Source of the DNA: Ptiloglossa arizonensis
Lineage: Eukaryota; Arthropoda; Insecta; Hymenoptera; Colletidae
Reading direction: 5' to 3'
Length of the DNA stretch: 64,000 nt
Assembly: GCF_051014685.1 (NCBI RefSeq)
Contig: NC_135056.1
Span: 4,898,001 to 4,962,000, forward strand
Position 1 is the first letter of the stretch; the number at the start of each line of letters is the position of its first letter. Made by a program: the position numbers and the translations under genes. Positions 1-12,996 of this stretch are shown in pieces. Under the pieces are notes generated by a model. That model saw only the letters and a program-made list of their open reading frames with translations. It had not been told where the DNA came from and ran no database searches.

Positions 1-3000
1 TGCATATTTGTCAGCAAATACTAAGTTTGCTTTACGAACTTCTAAGTTTGTTGCTGGGGCAACGAATTCTGTTACTTGTCGTGTTGCACGTGAGGCTGTA
101 TTAGCGCGCGTGTGTGTACAAGAGTGCGATAGCTTTCCTATTGTTTCATGTTCTCTGAGAAGTTGCATTTCGGTCACGGTGCAGAACAATTGCCAACACC
201 GTCGTAAATAAATAAAATTAAAGTTGAATTCTATCCCGTGTAATTACTTAGACAGTCTAATTAGATAAATAAGAGAAAAAGTATTCACGGTTGCGTATGG
301 AATTAAAATATTAATCATGATCATTTGCCATTGACTATCCGTTATTTTAAATGTTTCAGAATGATATATTTCTCAGAGTAAACAGACACAAAGTTTTCAT
401 TAACTAATTAGTGATCTAAGTCATCGCGTATATTTAGTTTTATTGTCATTTTACAAAACAAATGAATATCTTTGCCGATTTTTTTACTTAAAATTTTCAA
501 GTAACAGTAGACTTTAATTGAGATGGGAAAATATGTGAACAAACGTATAAAGTTTGCTTGTACAAAAAAGAATAAGTGAAGTAATGAATAAATTGAGTTC
601 TTTCGATACAAAATGGTTTCCTAACTGACTTATAAAGTTAAAATCACGATGCAATCACTCCTTGATCGTAGATTTGAGTATTACAAAGAATGACACGAAT
701 TAAACTAATCGTAAAACCTTCCTAAATATTAGAAAACTAAATTGACTTTAAAATATTGATTGCAAAAAGTAATAAAGTAACAGACACTTTGGTTACTTGA
801 CTTAAATAACAGTGTAATTTCAGACGAACAACTCTATCGACTGTTTGAAGCCTGAGTGTTTTCAAGGTTGACTGAGCATTATTAAATAGCTGATATTTAA
901 ATTAAGTACTTTCAGTGAATTAGGATTGCATTGGGTAAAAAAGGATTACTTTGATTTTTTTCTGAGTTTTTAAGCCCGATTTCTTCAGAGGTACTAAGGT
1001 ATTGAAAAACGTTCGAGACAAACTAAACAATTGAATATCTAAAAAACGAAAATATGCAATTCTACGTTTACTACGAGCCTTTTCGTGAATTCTTTTAATC
1101 AGCTGAGCTTGTATTTGCAGTTCTGAAACAACCCGTATAAACTACCGTACATTAACAAAGGACGAATGGAATTTCTGTGTAGGTGTCACGCTATTCTGCT
1201 CACGATCACGCGCCATTTGTTTTGGTCACCAATCTAGCTTGGTTTCTGGCCAGCACGTACAGTTTGGCTTACTGAGTTCGGTTGTTGCGTCTCAAAATAT
1301 CCAATTAAAACTATACTGTACTACCTGCGAGTATATGACGAAAGTAGAAACGTAAACTCTGTTTTTGTGAATGCGTTTCTCGACGTTTGTACAGTATCGT
1401 TGACGTATGACTCGCATATTGGGAATGTCATCATACGCGAGTGTTCTTAGAAAAAACGGTAAAACGATGGTAGGAAATATGTAAATAAATAAGTGAAATA
1501 AATCAATAACTTCACTGTGAAAATTTCCATTGCCACTAAGACGTTTGCTTTCTATTTTATCTGCTTTCTCTCCTTTGTGTTATTAATAATTGGGAATCAT
1601 TCACGTATTGTATTTCCTTACTTGTAAGTTTTCTTCAAACTCTCTAAATTAAACGACTTGTTTATTTTATACACTGATTGAGTTATCAGTAACAAGCCAC
1701 TTCGATGGCTCTTGTAAATCTGCAAAAACAAAGAGAAAAACAGTTTCGAAGGATGAACACGATGAACAGAATTTCGTTTCAAGAAGGATACGTTTCTCAG
1801 AACTGTCTCAAAATCATAGTGTTGTTCAATTGAACCACAAATCACATCCGTGTACGAGAAAAATGACACGATTAAATAATATACATTCATTGGATTACAT
1901 ATCCATAGTACAGGAAATACGTTAGGTTATCAATTAACGATTACCAAATGAAACGAAAAATTTCAACAAAAATACTTCGAGATGTTCGGTTGATTGCTGC
2001 ATGTAATAAAAACGATAGGTTATGTAACTTTCAGAAGAATCCTATGAAGTAGTCTCAACTGAAACGTTGATTCAAATCTTCGAAACAGTACGCTGTTGTA
2101 CTATCGTGTAAAGTTAACATTTTTCAGTTGCGTCACTTTTCTTACGGGGTTGCGATATGTATATATGATACGCGCACGAGGAGAATGCGTTTAGAGTTAT
2201 GGCGGGACCTATTCATTTAGGGACCATCTCCCCAGGCGAATACGGGACACATATACTCGCATCCTTTTCAGACTTGAAATGATGGCCTCTGAACGAATAG
2301 GACCCTCCATAGTATATATTATATACTTTTATCCTTTGTATATTGTACCCCGCATCGAGACCGGTTTAATTGTTACCCTAGTTTCTTTAATTCTACGCTC
2401 AATATTTATTTTCTATTTTCATTCTTAGCATCTGTGTTGCAACATCATGAAAAAAAAAAAGATTTCCGTATATCCGGCTACAAGTCACGCAATAAAGTAG
2501 AGTGTTATATATCAAAAGAGAATTACAGTTCCCGAAGTGAGATCTGCCGTTGAAAAAAAAAAAAAAAAGATTAACTTTTCAGTGGAATTGGATGACAAGG
2601 TACATCGAAACCAGCTAGAGGCAAGGAATTTGTGAAAATAAAAATTTATTGTCCGTGATAAATTATTTTCTACCGGATTTAGCGAGGCTGCGCCTGTGCG
2701 AAAGATATTGTATATTCTCCGAGAGAGGTAGACATTTCGTTTTGTATCATTGCATTCCTTTTTTCGCATCGTTGTGGTCCGTGGTTACTTTCAATTGAAT
2801 TGCAGCCCGAGGTTCTGCCAGTTTTACATCAGAATTCCTGCGCTTTTCGCAAATGTCCTGTACAAACAGACGGCACACCGGCGCAGCACAGAAACGTACA
2901 GGTACAAAGAGGTACTTGTTGTCTGCAATAATTACATTTCACGTATTTGCATTCCAAGTTCATCTTATATCGAAATTTCTCGACGCCGTTTACTTTGTTT

Positions 3001-3025
3001 CGTGGCAAGTTACGTGGACCGAAAA

Positions 3026-3286
3026 ATGTTCGCTGGTCACTATAATTACACTTTATACGATCACGTGCAGCATTATGATATTGAAATCGTTAACCATTTG
3101 ACTGAAATGTACCGGTCAGTGAAATACTGTACGGTATTAACGAATTGTATGGAAAAGTTTCTTTATTCTATTTTCTTGCAGAGTAATTCAGATATATTTT
3201 CTTTAGAAGATTATAATTTACACGATTACGAGCAAAATATAAATAATAAGGACAAGTACCAATTACCTCGATCTTATCAAGATTGA
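3026..3286 (+). CDS. Unrecognised ORF within a long stop-free stretch (doubtful gene)
   Basis: The frame is free of stops from 2732 to 3286 (185 codons), the longest such run I noted in this AT-rich window. The first in-frame ATG is only at 3026, leaving 86 residues. No signal peptide, membrane segment or known motif is visible. The C-terminal part is rich in Asp, Tyr and Asn. It lies on the strand opposite to the receptor gene, in its presumed intron 2. It may be chance or the remains of a transposon ORF. Confidence 0.12.
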   Translation: MFAGHYNYTLYDHVQHYDIEIVNHLTEMYRSVKYCTVLTNCMEKFLYSIFLQSNSDIFSLEDYNLHDYEQNINNKDKYQLPRSYQD

Positions 3287-4746
3287 ATAAAGGCGAGATA
3301 ATAATCGCGATAGACTCTCTTCTATACAATCTTAACCTTTGAATTGTTAGGAGCATGTTTACGTACAAGCGAAACACAACAGTTTCTGAATGCTACGCAT
3401 GTTCTTATTTATTTGTTGAATTGCATTCTATAGTTTCTATAGCCCCAATCATATTACAAAAATTTAATATGGGACTTGTTAATTGTTGCTTTGTCTTGCT
3501 CATTCTTGGTGTATCTCATTCACTTTCCTCGTTAGATAGTTCAAGCGAGGAGAAAGTAATCGTTGCCTATCCTGTCTTCAAGTGAACTAGAGATCCCTTA
3601 AACTTGATTTTGTCACTTAAAAATGAAGATTATCGTATCTAATTTCTAGAATCCTTATTATATTATATAAATCATTATTGTATTCAAAAAGTCATTCAAA
3701 TCTACACCTGACAATAAATTGGCAATAAAATTGATACAAGCAGTTATATAGAAAATGACGATATGAAAACTGAAGATTATGGTTCTCATTTTTTTCTTAA
3801 ATTTTATATATAATATAACGACGTTATTCGCCTTAACCAGGAAAAAATATACAAAATCAAGTATCTACACGAGAACGTAACATATACTAGTAGAAAATTC
3901 AAGAAAGAAGAACAAAGTTCAACGAATTGCTCGATTGTAATTGTGAAACTTTATTAGTGAAATACACTAAAGGTAAATACCTTTCCGTTAATATTTCTAG
4001 AATAACCATAACCATAAACCCGTAAATACACCAATTACTTATATGCCAAAGCGCTGCAGCGTCAGAGAATGGAGTATGGAATACTAAGTTGGAGAGTATC
4101 AAAGTTGTAACTCAGAGCTCAATGCAGACCACTCTATAGTTATTGGCACCGTAAGTTGTGGGAAATACAGGGAGCTTTACGATATACGAAACGAAACGGA
4201 AAGAAAGAGATAAGATCACGAAACGCAAGACCAGCGACTTGAAACTGGTTGGGGAATGTTGTGAATTGTAGAGGAGGTGATCGTTGTAAACTAACGAAAG
4301 AAGGATCGAAGGAAGCTTGACTCGAGCAGAAGTGGCATATTACCTGTTAAGGACGATTTCCTCTTTCGAGTTTAGGTGAAGGATAGCTACACGAGGTTCT
4401 GTGTACTCGTGAAAAGGGACTTCCTCTACCTAGGAAAAGGGTCTGGATAGAAAGCATGACGTTGAAACTGTGCAGAACGTGTCTTTCCCTATGAGGTTTA
4501 AGTAGCGGTAAATTCTGGACATTTTGGAGTGGGTCTAACCTCAAAGTCATCTCTTGATCTTTCGGTCGGGTATCGTGTCCTATAACTTGGAAAGGACTTC
4601 CTCCAAGACTCTTAGATATTCTCGTCGTCGCTTGACTCTTTCTCAAGTCTCCATATTTATACTGATTCGAGAAGATTGGATTTAAGTACGTGAATTTTAT
4701 TGTTTCCGGTATCTACCTCTTCGCCTGGTTGTGACACTGGTGTTAC

Positions 4747-5121
4747 AGTAAGAAGAAAAGATCAGTTCTTGGAGAAATTAGGAATTGTATTGGGTCAGGT
4801 GTTTCAGTCAGCTTTCGTAAGGGATCTAAACAAAAGTTCCTCGACACTGTCCACATTCTCTTCACTTTTAATGTAAATAGAAAAAAAGGAACATTAGTCG
4901 TGGAAGAAATTATGAGTTGAATAAGGTCAGATGTTTGAGTCAACCTTCGTAAGGCCTGCGACTAATTGTAAGCAAAAAATACTCGAGACTGCCCACATTC
5001 TCCTTACTCAAGATATAGATGGGAGAAAGAAAAATCTGCTGTGCGAAGAAACTGCGAGTTGAATTAGGTCAAACGTTTAAATTGGCCTTCGTAAAGTCTG
5101 CGACTAAGCAAAAATTATCAC
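4747..5121 (+). repeat. Dispersed repeat family R1, three diverged copies in tandem
   Basis: Three units of roughly 125-145 bp follow each other, starting near 4747, 4878 and 5017. Shared landmarks in each are a GAAA-rich start, then GAATTG or GAGTTG, then GGTCAG or GGTCAA with a GTTT, then CTTCGTAAGG or CTTCGTAAAG. The first two end with CCACATTCTC. Related single copies occur at 21355-21472, 25390-25507, 36292-36420 and 44528-44650. The copies contain stops in different frames and show no protein similarity I recognise. Confidence 0.7.
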
Positions 5122-5580
5122 TTAACCCGAAACTTTTTCCCTATAATACACTTCTTCGCTTCGCGCTAGCATTTCATTTCTACACGTTGATATACAAAAA
5201 TAGAATCATGTTGCGCGTTTAATTTTTCTCACGGTAGCTTTAAACAATTGGAAAACCTGTGTAGAATAACAATCACTCATTTTGAGAGGATAAATGGTAT
5301 AATTAAAATCATTGATTTTCTTTTTAAATGAAGTGGACAAAAGTGTAAACTTATCAGGTATTATATCGATCTCTGGATTTAAATATAATTTGAAGACGAT
5401 ATACCCATTATTTCAATGTAGTTTTAGGAATGTGTAGGATTACCATAAATAATGCGGTTCAGAACAGAAATAAATTGAATGCGATATACAAATACTAGAG
5501 TAGTACAATTTGACAAGTGCAACGTGAATATTTCGTTAATTATTAACCGAGTTCAAGAATATTGACCCATATTCCTGCAA

Positions 5581-5598
5581 ACACACACACACACACAC
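5581..5598 (+). repeat. (AC)9 microsatellite
   Basis: Nine uninterrupted AC units. Confidence 0.95.
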
Positions 5599-5954
5599 CT
5601 GATATCACTTAAGTATAAAGAAACACCTATACACTCCTGGAACATTTTAATCGTCCAAAACTTTCGCTCCTATAATCTCAATAAATAATAAATAGCGTTT
5701 AAGAATTTGCCATCCTATTTGTGTATTATCGAAAAAACAATTTGTTAATCCCTTTAGAATCAAAATATTCTTTTCTTCGGAATTCATGTTAATTTTCTAT
5801 ATTTTGTGTTTAAAAATATTTTACTAAAGAGGACAAATAATTATTTTTCAAATAAATTTTGATACAATTACAAGTCTCTTCCAAATGTTTTCTAAATAGA
5901 ACACTAGTGAAACTCGACACTTAATCATGGAACATACGTAGACACCATGTCGTA

Positions 5955-6017
5955 GGGGGAGGGGGGAGGGTATCAGGAACTGACAGTGGTGTAACGTCCA
6001 ATATCCCCCCCCCCCCC
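5955..6017 (+). repeat. G-tract cluster followed by a C13 run
   Basis: Runs of 5, 6 and 3 G separated by single A (5955-5970) are followed about 35 bases later by 13 consecutive C (6005-6017). The two could pair as a G/C stem or form separate quadruplex and i-motif structures. No gene is attached. Confidence 0.85.
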
Positions 6018-9000
6018 ATCTACCAAATAATGCGAAAATGGTCACCATGGTGGTTTCAGTGAGTAGACTTTGTACCCAATAGGAATCCCTAACCCAAGAT
6101 GTTCAGGAAGTTCTTCAAAAATTTCTCCTACGTAAGAAGCAAAGGACATCAATGCTTAAATGGTTAAACAACACACCGTTCTCAACGAATAGTTCAAAGT
6201 TAGTAAATATAACGAGAACACATAATAATTTCGCGCTGAAAAGAATCTTTCATAGGCCCGGTGAATGTTTTCACCCATTGATATCTATGATACTTCATAC
6301 TAGAAAGGTGTTTCGCGTGATGGTGAGTCGGTGTACAAAAGGAAGGGTACATAAAGTAAATGGCCGAACTAAGGGTAGCGAAAATGGAGAACGTAATGCA
6401 ATCTGCCTCGTTCACCACCTCTTCCCTCCATTCATTCCACCCCCTTGTGCCGTTAACCGCGCTTTCATTTAGATAAGACCGATATTTTGACGTGCAAAAA
6501 CTCGTGGAGCTAATCTCGGACCTCCTTATCTTTGTAGTTCACGCAAAGATTGCAGAACGGCCGTTTTGTAAGGTATATCTAACCGCGGAAATTGCACCAG
6601 ACCACCACGACTTTCTCTATCATCGATAGAACGAATCTCTGGAAATATTACGTGGCCATTGACACTAAATATTTAATGCAATCTTTTCGAGTTTGACTTC
6701 TACTCGTGAATCAACTTTGCAACAGATCACCGAACGTCGTTGGAAATTGAACGAAAAAGAGTATCGCTGTTTCATTTCTGTCGAAATATCTGAATTAAAA
6801 TGTCTCAACGGTTGAAAAATTTCTACTATATAGGTTTTGTTACATAGAACATTATCGTGAGATGTTCAAATATTTGGAGAACCATTCGATGTTTAAAATA
6901 AATGAACTATCTTTGTACATACATGGATTTTTCACCAAAAATGATATCCAGATATATTAAGTGAGCATTATTTAAGCATAATTTTACATGAAAATCATAA
7001 TTGTATTAGAAGTTCGTATAATCTATTTAGAACTTAACAACGAAAAAATGGTGTCGATTGTCTAAACTAATTAACCATCAGAAGAGACATATTTGATGAA
7101 ATAATCAAATCGAATGTTTTGTACTTCCTTGAAGTTGTAAACTTTCCTTGTTATTTGTAATAATGTTCACAATATACCATTTTTATCATATCTCATTAAT
7201 TAACAATTACGATCATATCTTATTAATTTTCTTTTAGTGAAAAACAGTAAAATGTTTCAATGAAACAAGTACCTGCATGTGCACAAAGAAACGTTTACTT
7301 CTATAAAGAATCAAAGGATGCTTCAAAATTTTCAGCAACGGTATAAATTAGATTAATTAAAATTATGAAAGATACATAAATATATTTTTGAAATCAAATA
7401 AAATAGTGGAAGAAATTGATATATGTCACAATGGAATAAATAAGATGCTTCTCGTAGTATTTTATTTCTATTGAAAACACTCGTTAAAATATTTCCCGTC
7501 ACCGGTAGAGAAAACATTCAAAGAAGAAATTGGAAACTTAAAAGCTCGAAAGTTTGGCACAGTTGAAATTTCTCTTATGCGCAATATATGTTGTATCGCA
7601 AACCTTGAACGTGTGAACGCATTTGGAAACACTTTAAATACCATAAAATTAGTTCTGCGCCAGGTTAGAGATACTACAAATTTGAGAGATTCATTATCGA
7701 CCCACGTAAAGATAGGGTCGGGGACGTATAAACAATTTAGGAGAGCACCTACTTTCTAATCGATATTCTTATATGCCACCTTTATAAATTGTTAAAGACT
7801 ATTAAAAGCTACTATATCGACGTACTGGATTGTTCCCGCAAAGTACGTACATAATTTGTACTCGTGTACGTACGTATATTACTCCTTGCAATTTAACGGA
7901 CAAATTACTAGCGGTGAAGAATTCCAGGGTGAGATAAAACGTAGAATAATGGTGTACGAGTAAATCCTTTTATAAGAATCCTAAGAACTTGTACAATTTA
8001 ATTGAGAGAGATTATTTCGTAATAAATTGTAACTGATTCATTGTCAGAGATTGAGTGAAGATTGACTCGTTGAAATTTTGAATTTATTTTGATCGTGTTT
8101 GTAATATTGAAATGTTTACACATTTGTCTCGTTTATTTCGAGCTTCCAAATGATTAATAAATGTATCATTTTTGGATTTCTTTTCATATTTTCAATTTAT
8201 CACCATCAGCGTTAAGAATAAACTTTTCTGATACCCTCAAACCATTATGCCTTGCTACGTGGCGGTTATGTCATTGTAGTTTTTTTTGTACTTGCGTCAG
8301 TGACGCAGTGAATGCGCGAGAAAAGGAATCCGATCGAATGGTAACAGACAGTATTCATATACGATTCAGGTAACTCCTCATATATGGCTAAAGAAAGGAA
8401 GGAGGCATAATGGAAATCCTTCATATCGAAGTTCCATCGATTATATGCGTTTGTGTGCTTGTGTACCTCTGGGTATGTGTGTATATGTACTTACATTTTT
8501 GTCAGCTAGTGGTATTGTGCAGTTTCCCGCCAATGGAAACGAAAATACTTCCGATGTAAATTCTCTCTAATGTGACTTTTTTAAGAATGGCAGAAAATCT
8601 TGCGACGTATTCTCGACTCAGTTTCCTCGATATAAATGCAATCACGAAAATGGAGAATCGCTTTAATGACAACGTATTCGATCTGATTTAACATTCGTCG
8701 AAGCGAATTAATAATTCCAAACTAGCTACTCAAATAGCGAGAGCTTGTTTGATTTATATGTACATATTGTGCACTTTTTTTTAGAAATTTTAACAAAATG
8801 AATCTTGGGGCTGTTAAAAATCAAATTATACGATATCGTCGATAAAGAGAAGTAATATAATTGTTTCAGTAATATAAGTAGCTCATTTCCTTTTACTTAC
8901 TACATTTCGTTATTACTAGTGACAATTAGGGTCTTTATTGTCTCATTTATTAACATTATCTCAGTTATGAACATTACGCCCTTCTAAAACTTTATATTCT

Positions 9001-9373
9001 TTGTCATTACACCGTTTACGCGAAGATCATTGTTCTAAATTAAAAATATCAGAGAAACGTGGAGCTACCTTTTCCTTGTTATCGAATCGAACAACATCGA
9101 TAAATAAAAATTGTATATAAAGTATTGTAATTTATGTTAACAATGTAGAGAATAAATTGAATAGGAACACGATATAATATTGTCGGAAAACGCAACTTTA
9201 ACCATACAATGAAATGTGAAACTTGATTTCGATCGAAGTGCAAATTAGTTCCTGATATTTAAATCGAGTTTATCAGATTTAATAGCGCGACTTAAAATTC
9301 AATCGGTGATAGATTCTCCGTTTCATAAGAAAGAATCGAAATGACTGATGGTGACGCAAACGAGAAGAAAATA

Positions 9374-9379
9374 ACTTAC
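9374..9379 (-). other. 5' splice site of intron 2
   Basis: The minus strand reads GTG followed by GTAAGT, a perfect match to the intronic part of the donor consensus. It sits exactly where the protein family has its exon 2/exon 3 junction, in phase 0. Confidence 0.85.
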
Positions 9380-9519
9380 CACATCTATGATTTGCTGCAG
9401 CGTGATGCCGAATTTCACCTCGAGAGGCTCGCTCTCATTGGCTACCGGCCGCTCCAAGGTGTTGTACGTCAACAGCAGCTGATTTAATAAACGTTTTTCG
9501 TGACTTCCGCACAGGCTTT
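9380..9519 (-). CDS. nAChRalpha6: Nicotinic acetylcholine receptor alpha6-type subunit, exon 2 (internal exon)
   Basis: This 140-base exon gives two bases of a split codon plus 46 codons. It encodes the start of the extracellular ligand-binding domain of a Cys-loop receptor subunit, a cation channel at cholinergic synapses. Diagnostic stretches are SHEKRLLN, TYNTLERPVANESEPLEVKFG and, at the end, TLQQIIDV. The insect alpha6 subunit has LEVKFG followed by TLQQIIDV, whereas alpha5 and alpha7 usually have LxLSFG and TLMQIIDV, so alpha6 is the best fit. The NES triplet is a possible N-glycosylation site. The exon begins after an AG preceded by a T-rich tract (intron phase 1) and ends at GTG before GTAAGT (phase 0). 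That matches the family boundary where the next exon starts with DEKNQ. Neither exon 1 nor exon 3 was recognised in the window. The family match is recalled from known insect sequences, not searched. An alpha5 or alpha7 paralogue remains possible but less likely. Confidence 0.9.
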
Positions 9520-9545
9520 CTGCAACAAAAACCAATTGTTCGAAT
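9520..9545 (-). other. 3' splice site and pyrimidine tract of intron 1
   Basis: On the minus strand a GGTTTTTGTTGCAG sequence precedes the exon. The AG lies at 9520-9521. The exon opens with AA, so one base, probably G, must come from exon 1 (phase 1). Insect alpha6 genes also split a codon at this junction. Confidence 0.8.
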
Positions 9546-12540
9546 GTGATTGAACAATTTACGAATTCCCTACAAGTACAAACGATTACCATAATGCGTT
9601 ATTCTCTCAAGGAGATATTCTACTACAGAGGATTTGTAAAAAAATCGATTCTCTTTTCATACTTTCTTCAAAATCAAAGGATTTGAAAAATAAATTTTTT
9701 AAACTCCACGTCGAGACTTTTCAAACGAACGAATTTGTAGCAATTTGGAGATGATGGCCATTGGTACCTCGTAGCGTTTTATGATACCACGAGACAAATA
9801 TGAAGCAAGTTTTTAATACTCTTGATGCAGGATTTTCAATAATTTTGACAGTTCTCTTTCAAATGGGAATGATTTCAACTAGGTAGTATTTACGAACGAA
9901 AAGACCTACTGTTTGGAACGACAATCAGGAAGGACTGTAAAAGAAGCCAGTACAACTCATACAGATGAAAACTCACCCGAGCAAGACCCTTTTCAGTAAG
10001 AATAATGTCTTTTACATGGTTCTGGACTGCAGGTTGGTCGTAAGTATAATTATCTCCATTGAAGAATTATAAAGAAATTAAGACACATTTCCCTCAAAAC
10101 CATTGTACATCTTTCGAAATGGCTTCCATATTTTAAGATCTCTTTCACCAGTCGACTCAAAGTTTTGCATCCATCTTGAGTGCACGAGTCATTATCGTTC
10201 GCAGCAGAATTAAATAAATATATTTTTTACTCAATTCGTTCATTCCGTGAAAGGCACGAAAAGAACAAAAAAAAAAAAAGAATCGACAGTCAAACTTCAA
10301 AGCATCGCTACTTTTTTAATTATCTATTTGTTTCTTTAATTCTGCTACGTGTCGTACTAATTACGAATCGTTCTGTTCTTTTTTTAATTTCATGGAAGCC
10401 ACGCGAAGATTTTTTGTAAGTAGAATTGTCGGCAATGTTTATCCTTTTTATTCGTACAAATTTATAAGTGTTAATGAATCGCGAAAAAAAAAAAATGATA
10501 AAAATAGCTAAAAAAATACGCGCTGCATTATGAGACACTTTTAATATTTAATTTTATGTGCGTTTATCTGATTTTCTGCAATCTGAATGTCCATATACGA
10601 CACACCTGCTCTCAGTTACGCAATAAACTCGCGAAACTTGCATTCTCTTCGTCTTCACACTCTTTCCTTTTCTGTCACGCATCTAGATGTCGCTAGCGGC
10701 AGTAATTATATACGTGCTCATTCAATGCGGTCGTTTTAATTCACAATCATCACGCAATATTCAATGAGAGACACAGAAGTATTTATTTTGAAAGAAATTT
10801 TCAACATGCAGAGGTCAAAGAGGCTACCCTCCATTTTTCAATTCGTAACACTATTTTCCTAGAATATTCTCTCCCGTATGCACAAGAATTCGTCACGTTT
10901 TCCTGAAAAGTAATATGCACGTCTAAGCGATGAATATGTTTCACTGCATATTACGGCTGAAAATTCCTGTTACATAAATTGCAAATTTTCATATGCACCG
11001 ATGTACTTTCTCTGTGTGATTGACTGTTCGTCGTCTGTTTAATATAACCAGAATCTTACGTGTAAATTTACGATGAAAATGAAATTACTTTCACTAATTA
11101 AAACTCAAAGGAAACTATACGTACGCACCGATGTAGTGCCATATGTTACACTCGATTTGGTGCAAGTTGAATGACTTTGATCATTAATCGAATTGTGATG
11201 GTGTTAACGAAGACCAAATCGATTATTCATTTTAGATGAATTAATTACCGAAGAATAACAGTATTCTGTACCTTGATTGAAAGAGTTGCGAATTCTGTAT
11301 AAAACATCTAAAATAATTTTGAAAATTCGCCAAAGTACCAGTGTAACAACAAATTCATCGGAGTAATGTATGCCACTCTTCGTACCACGGAATTTCTTCG
11401 TACAATATTTCGTTATATACAGAATATTTTAGAAACATACATACAGAATGTACCACACTATACAGAATATTTTAGGTGATCGTGTTGTGTGCGTCACCTT
11501 GTATATTACATTCTTCTTTACTAACATGTTTAAATACATTTACTGTCACTGTTACTTTCGAGTCTCCAATTCTATTGAATCAACGAGAAAACAAGGACAT
11601 CGAGTCATTTAAATTCCTACAATATAAATTGCAACTGCAACGGAACTGCAACGTTCACGGAATTGACTGTACAATTTCAAGTCGTATATCTAAGTTGTCG
11701 TGGGATTAACCAAACGACTTTGAATAATGCACACGTAGTATAGATCTCTCTGCGCCTGTGGCGAAAAGTGGAGTGTACGGTAGGTAAAACTATTTGACGA
11801 CATTGAGAAGTGCCGGTTCAAAATTTGTCAACGTCAAGGAGTAAAGACTGTTGAAGAGCTAAAGAGGGAATACACAGGGCGAAGGGCAATATATTTTGTA
11901 ACGTTTAAACGGAAGCGTAATTTTTGTTAAATTTATCGCACTCACGTCGATAATGACTACCGTTGGACATACTATCATCGGTCAAACTGTATCATCAATC
12001 TCCCCCTTATCCATTAATGTTCGAAACTTGTAGCTGGGAACTTCTTAGAACTACTCGAACGTTCTTCTATTTTTGCACAGTGTCAGTTACAGTATTAATT
12101 GTACGTAGCCTTAACGGTAAATTTTATTGTTCTAGGAAATCCTCCTTTCAATGGGAGTTTTGTTCAGAAATTCCTTGAACTCTAGTGAACATCGTACATC
12201 GTGTTGCGAGTGCGGATTCTATATATTACGCAGCAACGATAGCGAGTAAGCCATGGTAATCCCTTGGCAAACCTGCTAAGCTGGCATACACTCGGCTCGG
12301 TCCAAATTGAAACTACACGAATTTTTAATCACTCGAATCTGTGCTCCGAATTCATATTCATAAACACAATCACACGTTTCGGTTCTTCTTTTCAATTACC
12401 GTACATTATTCAGTCACCGTTATCCCTTGTCCATGTAGAGTTAATTGATTTAATTAATTGCTCATGACCGTGACAGAGCAAAGTTACCTTCTCTGTTACG
12501 CGCACCCTTTACACGTCGAGCACTTATTCACACAGCTATT

Positions 12541-12996
12541 TCATTCCAATGAATTTAATCTCCTTCTGTACAATAATTCATCGATTACTAATTTTAAAGA
12601 TACAGATACAGATGTGTGGTAATTTTTAAAACATTCGCCGGTGAATTGGTCCAACTCTTTAGAATTCAACACTTTTGTTGACAAGAGGTTCGTATTCTCG
12701 AGGGTGTAACGAGTGTCTATTCGTACGATTAAAGCTATTAAATTTGAAACACCGGCTGGATATTTTTTGTCAATATCTGAAGTTCCCCTACCTATTATGT
12801 TAGGAGCGAAAGTGACTTTCGAGCGAGAAGTGAGGTTAAAATGTTTGGGAAATAGGGACTCAACAAATGCGTACGTGCTTAAGAGCAATCTTGAGCGAAT
12901 AAGCATGTGTGTGTCTATGCATGCGTGCAAGTACCTCTTTAAGGACGATCGCTGCGTTGTTATAGCGGAGTACTGCAAGAACGAAGAGTAAAACAT
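12541..12996 (-). CDS. Unrecognised 151-codon ORF (doubtful gene)
   Basis: This is an ATG-started frame on the same strand as the receptor exon, about 3 kb upstream of it. No domain, signal peptide or repeated pattern is visible. The complementary strand is also open over 12713-12991, which suggests locally lower AT content rather than coding. No splice site at either end ties it to exon 2. Confidence 0.1.
   Translation of the reverse strand: MFYSSFLQYSAITTQRSSLKRYLHACIDTHMLIRSRLLLSTYAFVESLFPKHFNLTSRSKVTFAPNIIGRGTSDIDKKYPAGVSNLIALIVRIDTRYTLENTNLLSTKVLNSKELDQFTGECFKNYHTSVSVSLKLVIDELLYRRRLNSLE

Larger units (their letters stand above)
1..9373 (-). other. Presumed intron 2 of the receptor gene (no exon seen)
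   Basis: The following exon should begin with codons for DEKNQ. I looked for it on the minus strand and did not find it, so intron 2 would run past the left edge. The stretch is AT-rich. It holds a stop-free plus-strand run (2732-3286), a trimeric dispersed repeat (4747-5121), a CA microsatellite (5581-5598) and a G-tract/C-tract pair (5955-6017). In 6100-9370 and 300-2700 I see nothing beyond short homopolymers such as A16 at 2553-2568. The search was by eye, so a short 45-base exon could have been missed. Confidence 0.55.

Noticed and set aside
2200..2320. Less AT-rich segment with GGGACC repeats
   Set aside because: It is too short to define a repeat, and no second copy or reading frame was seen.
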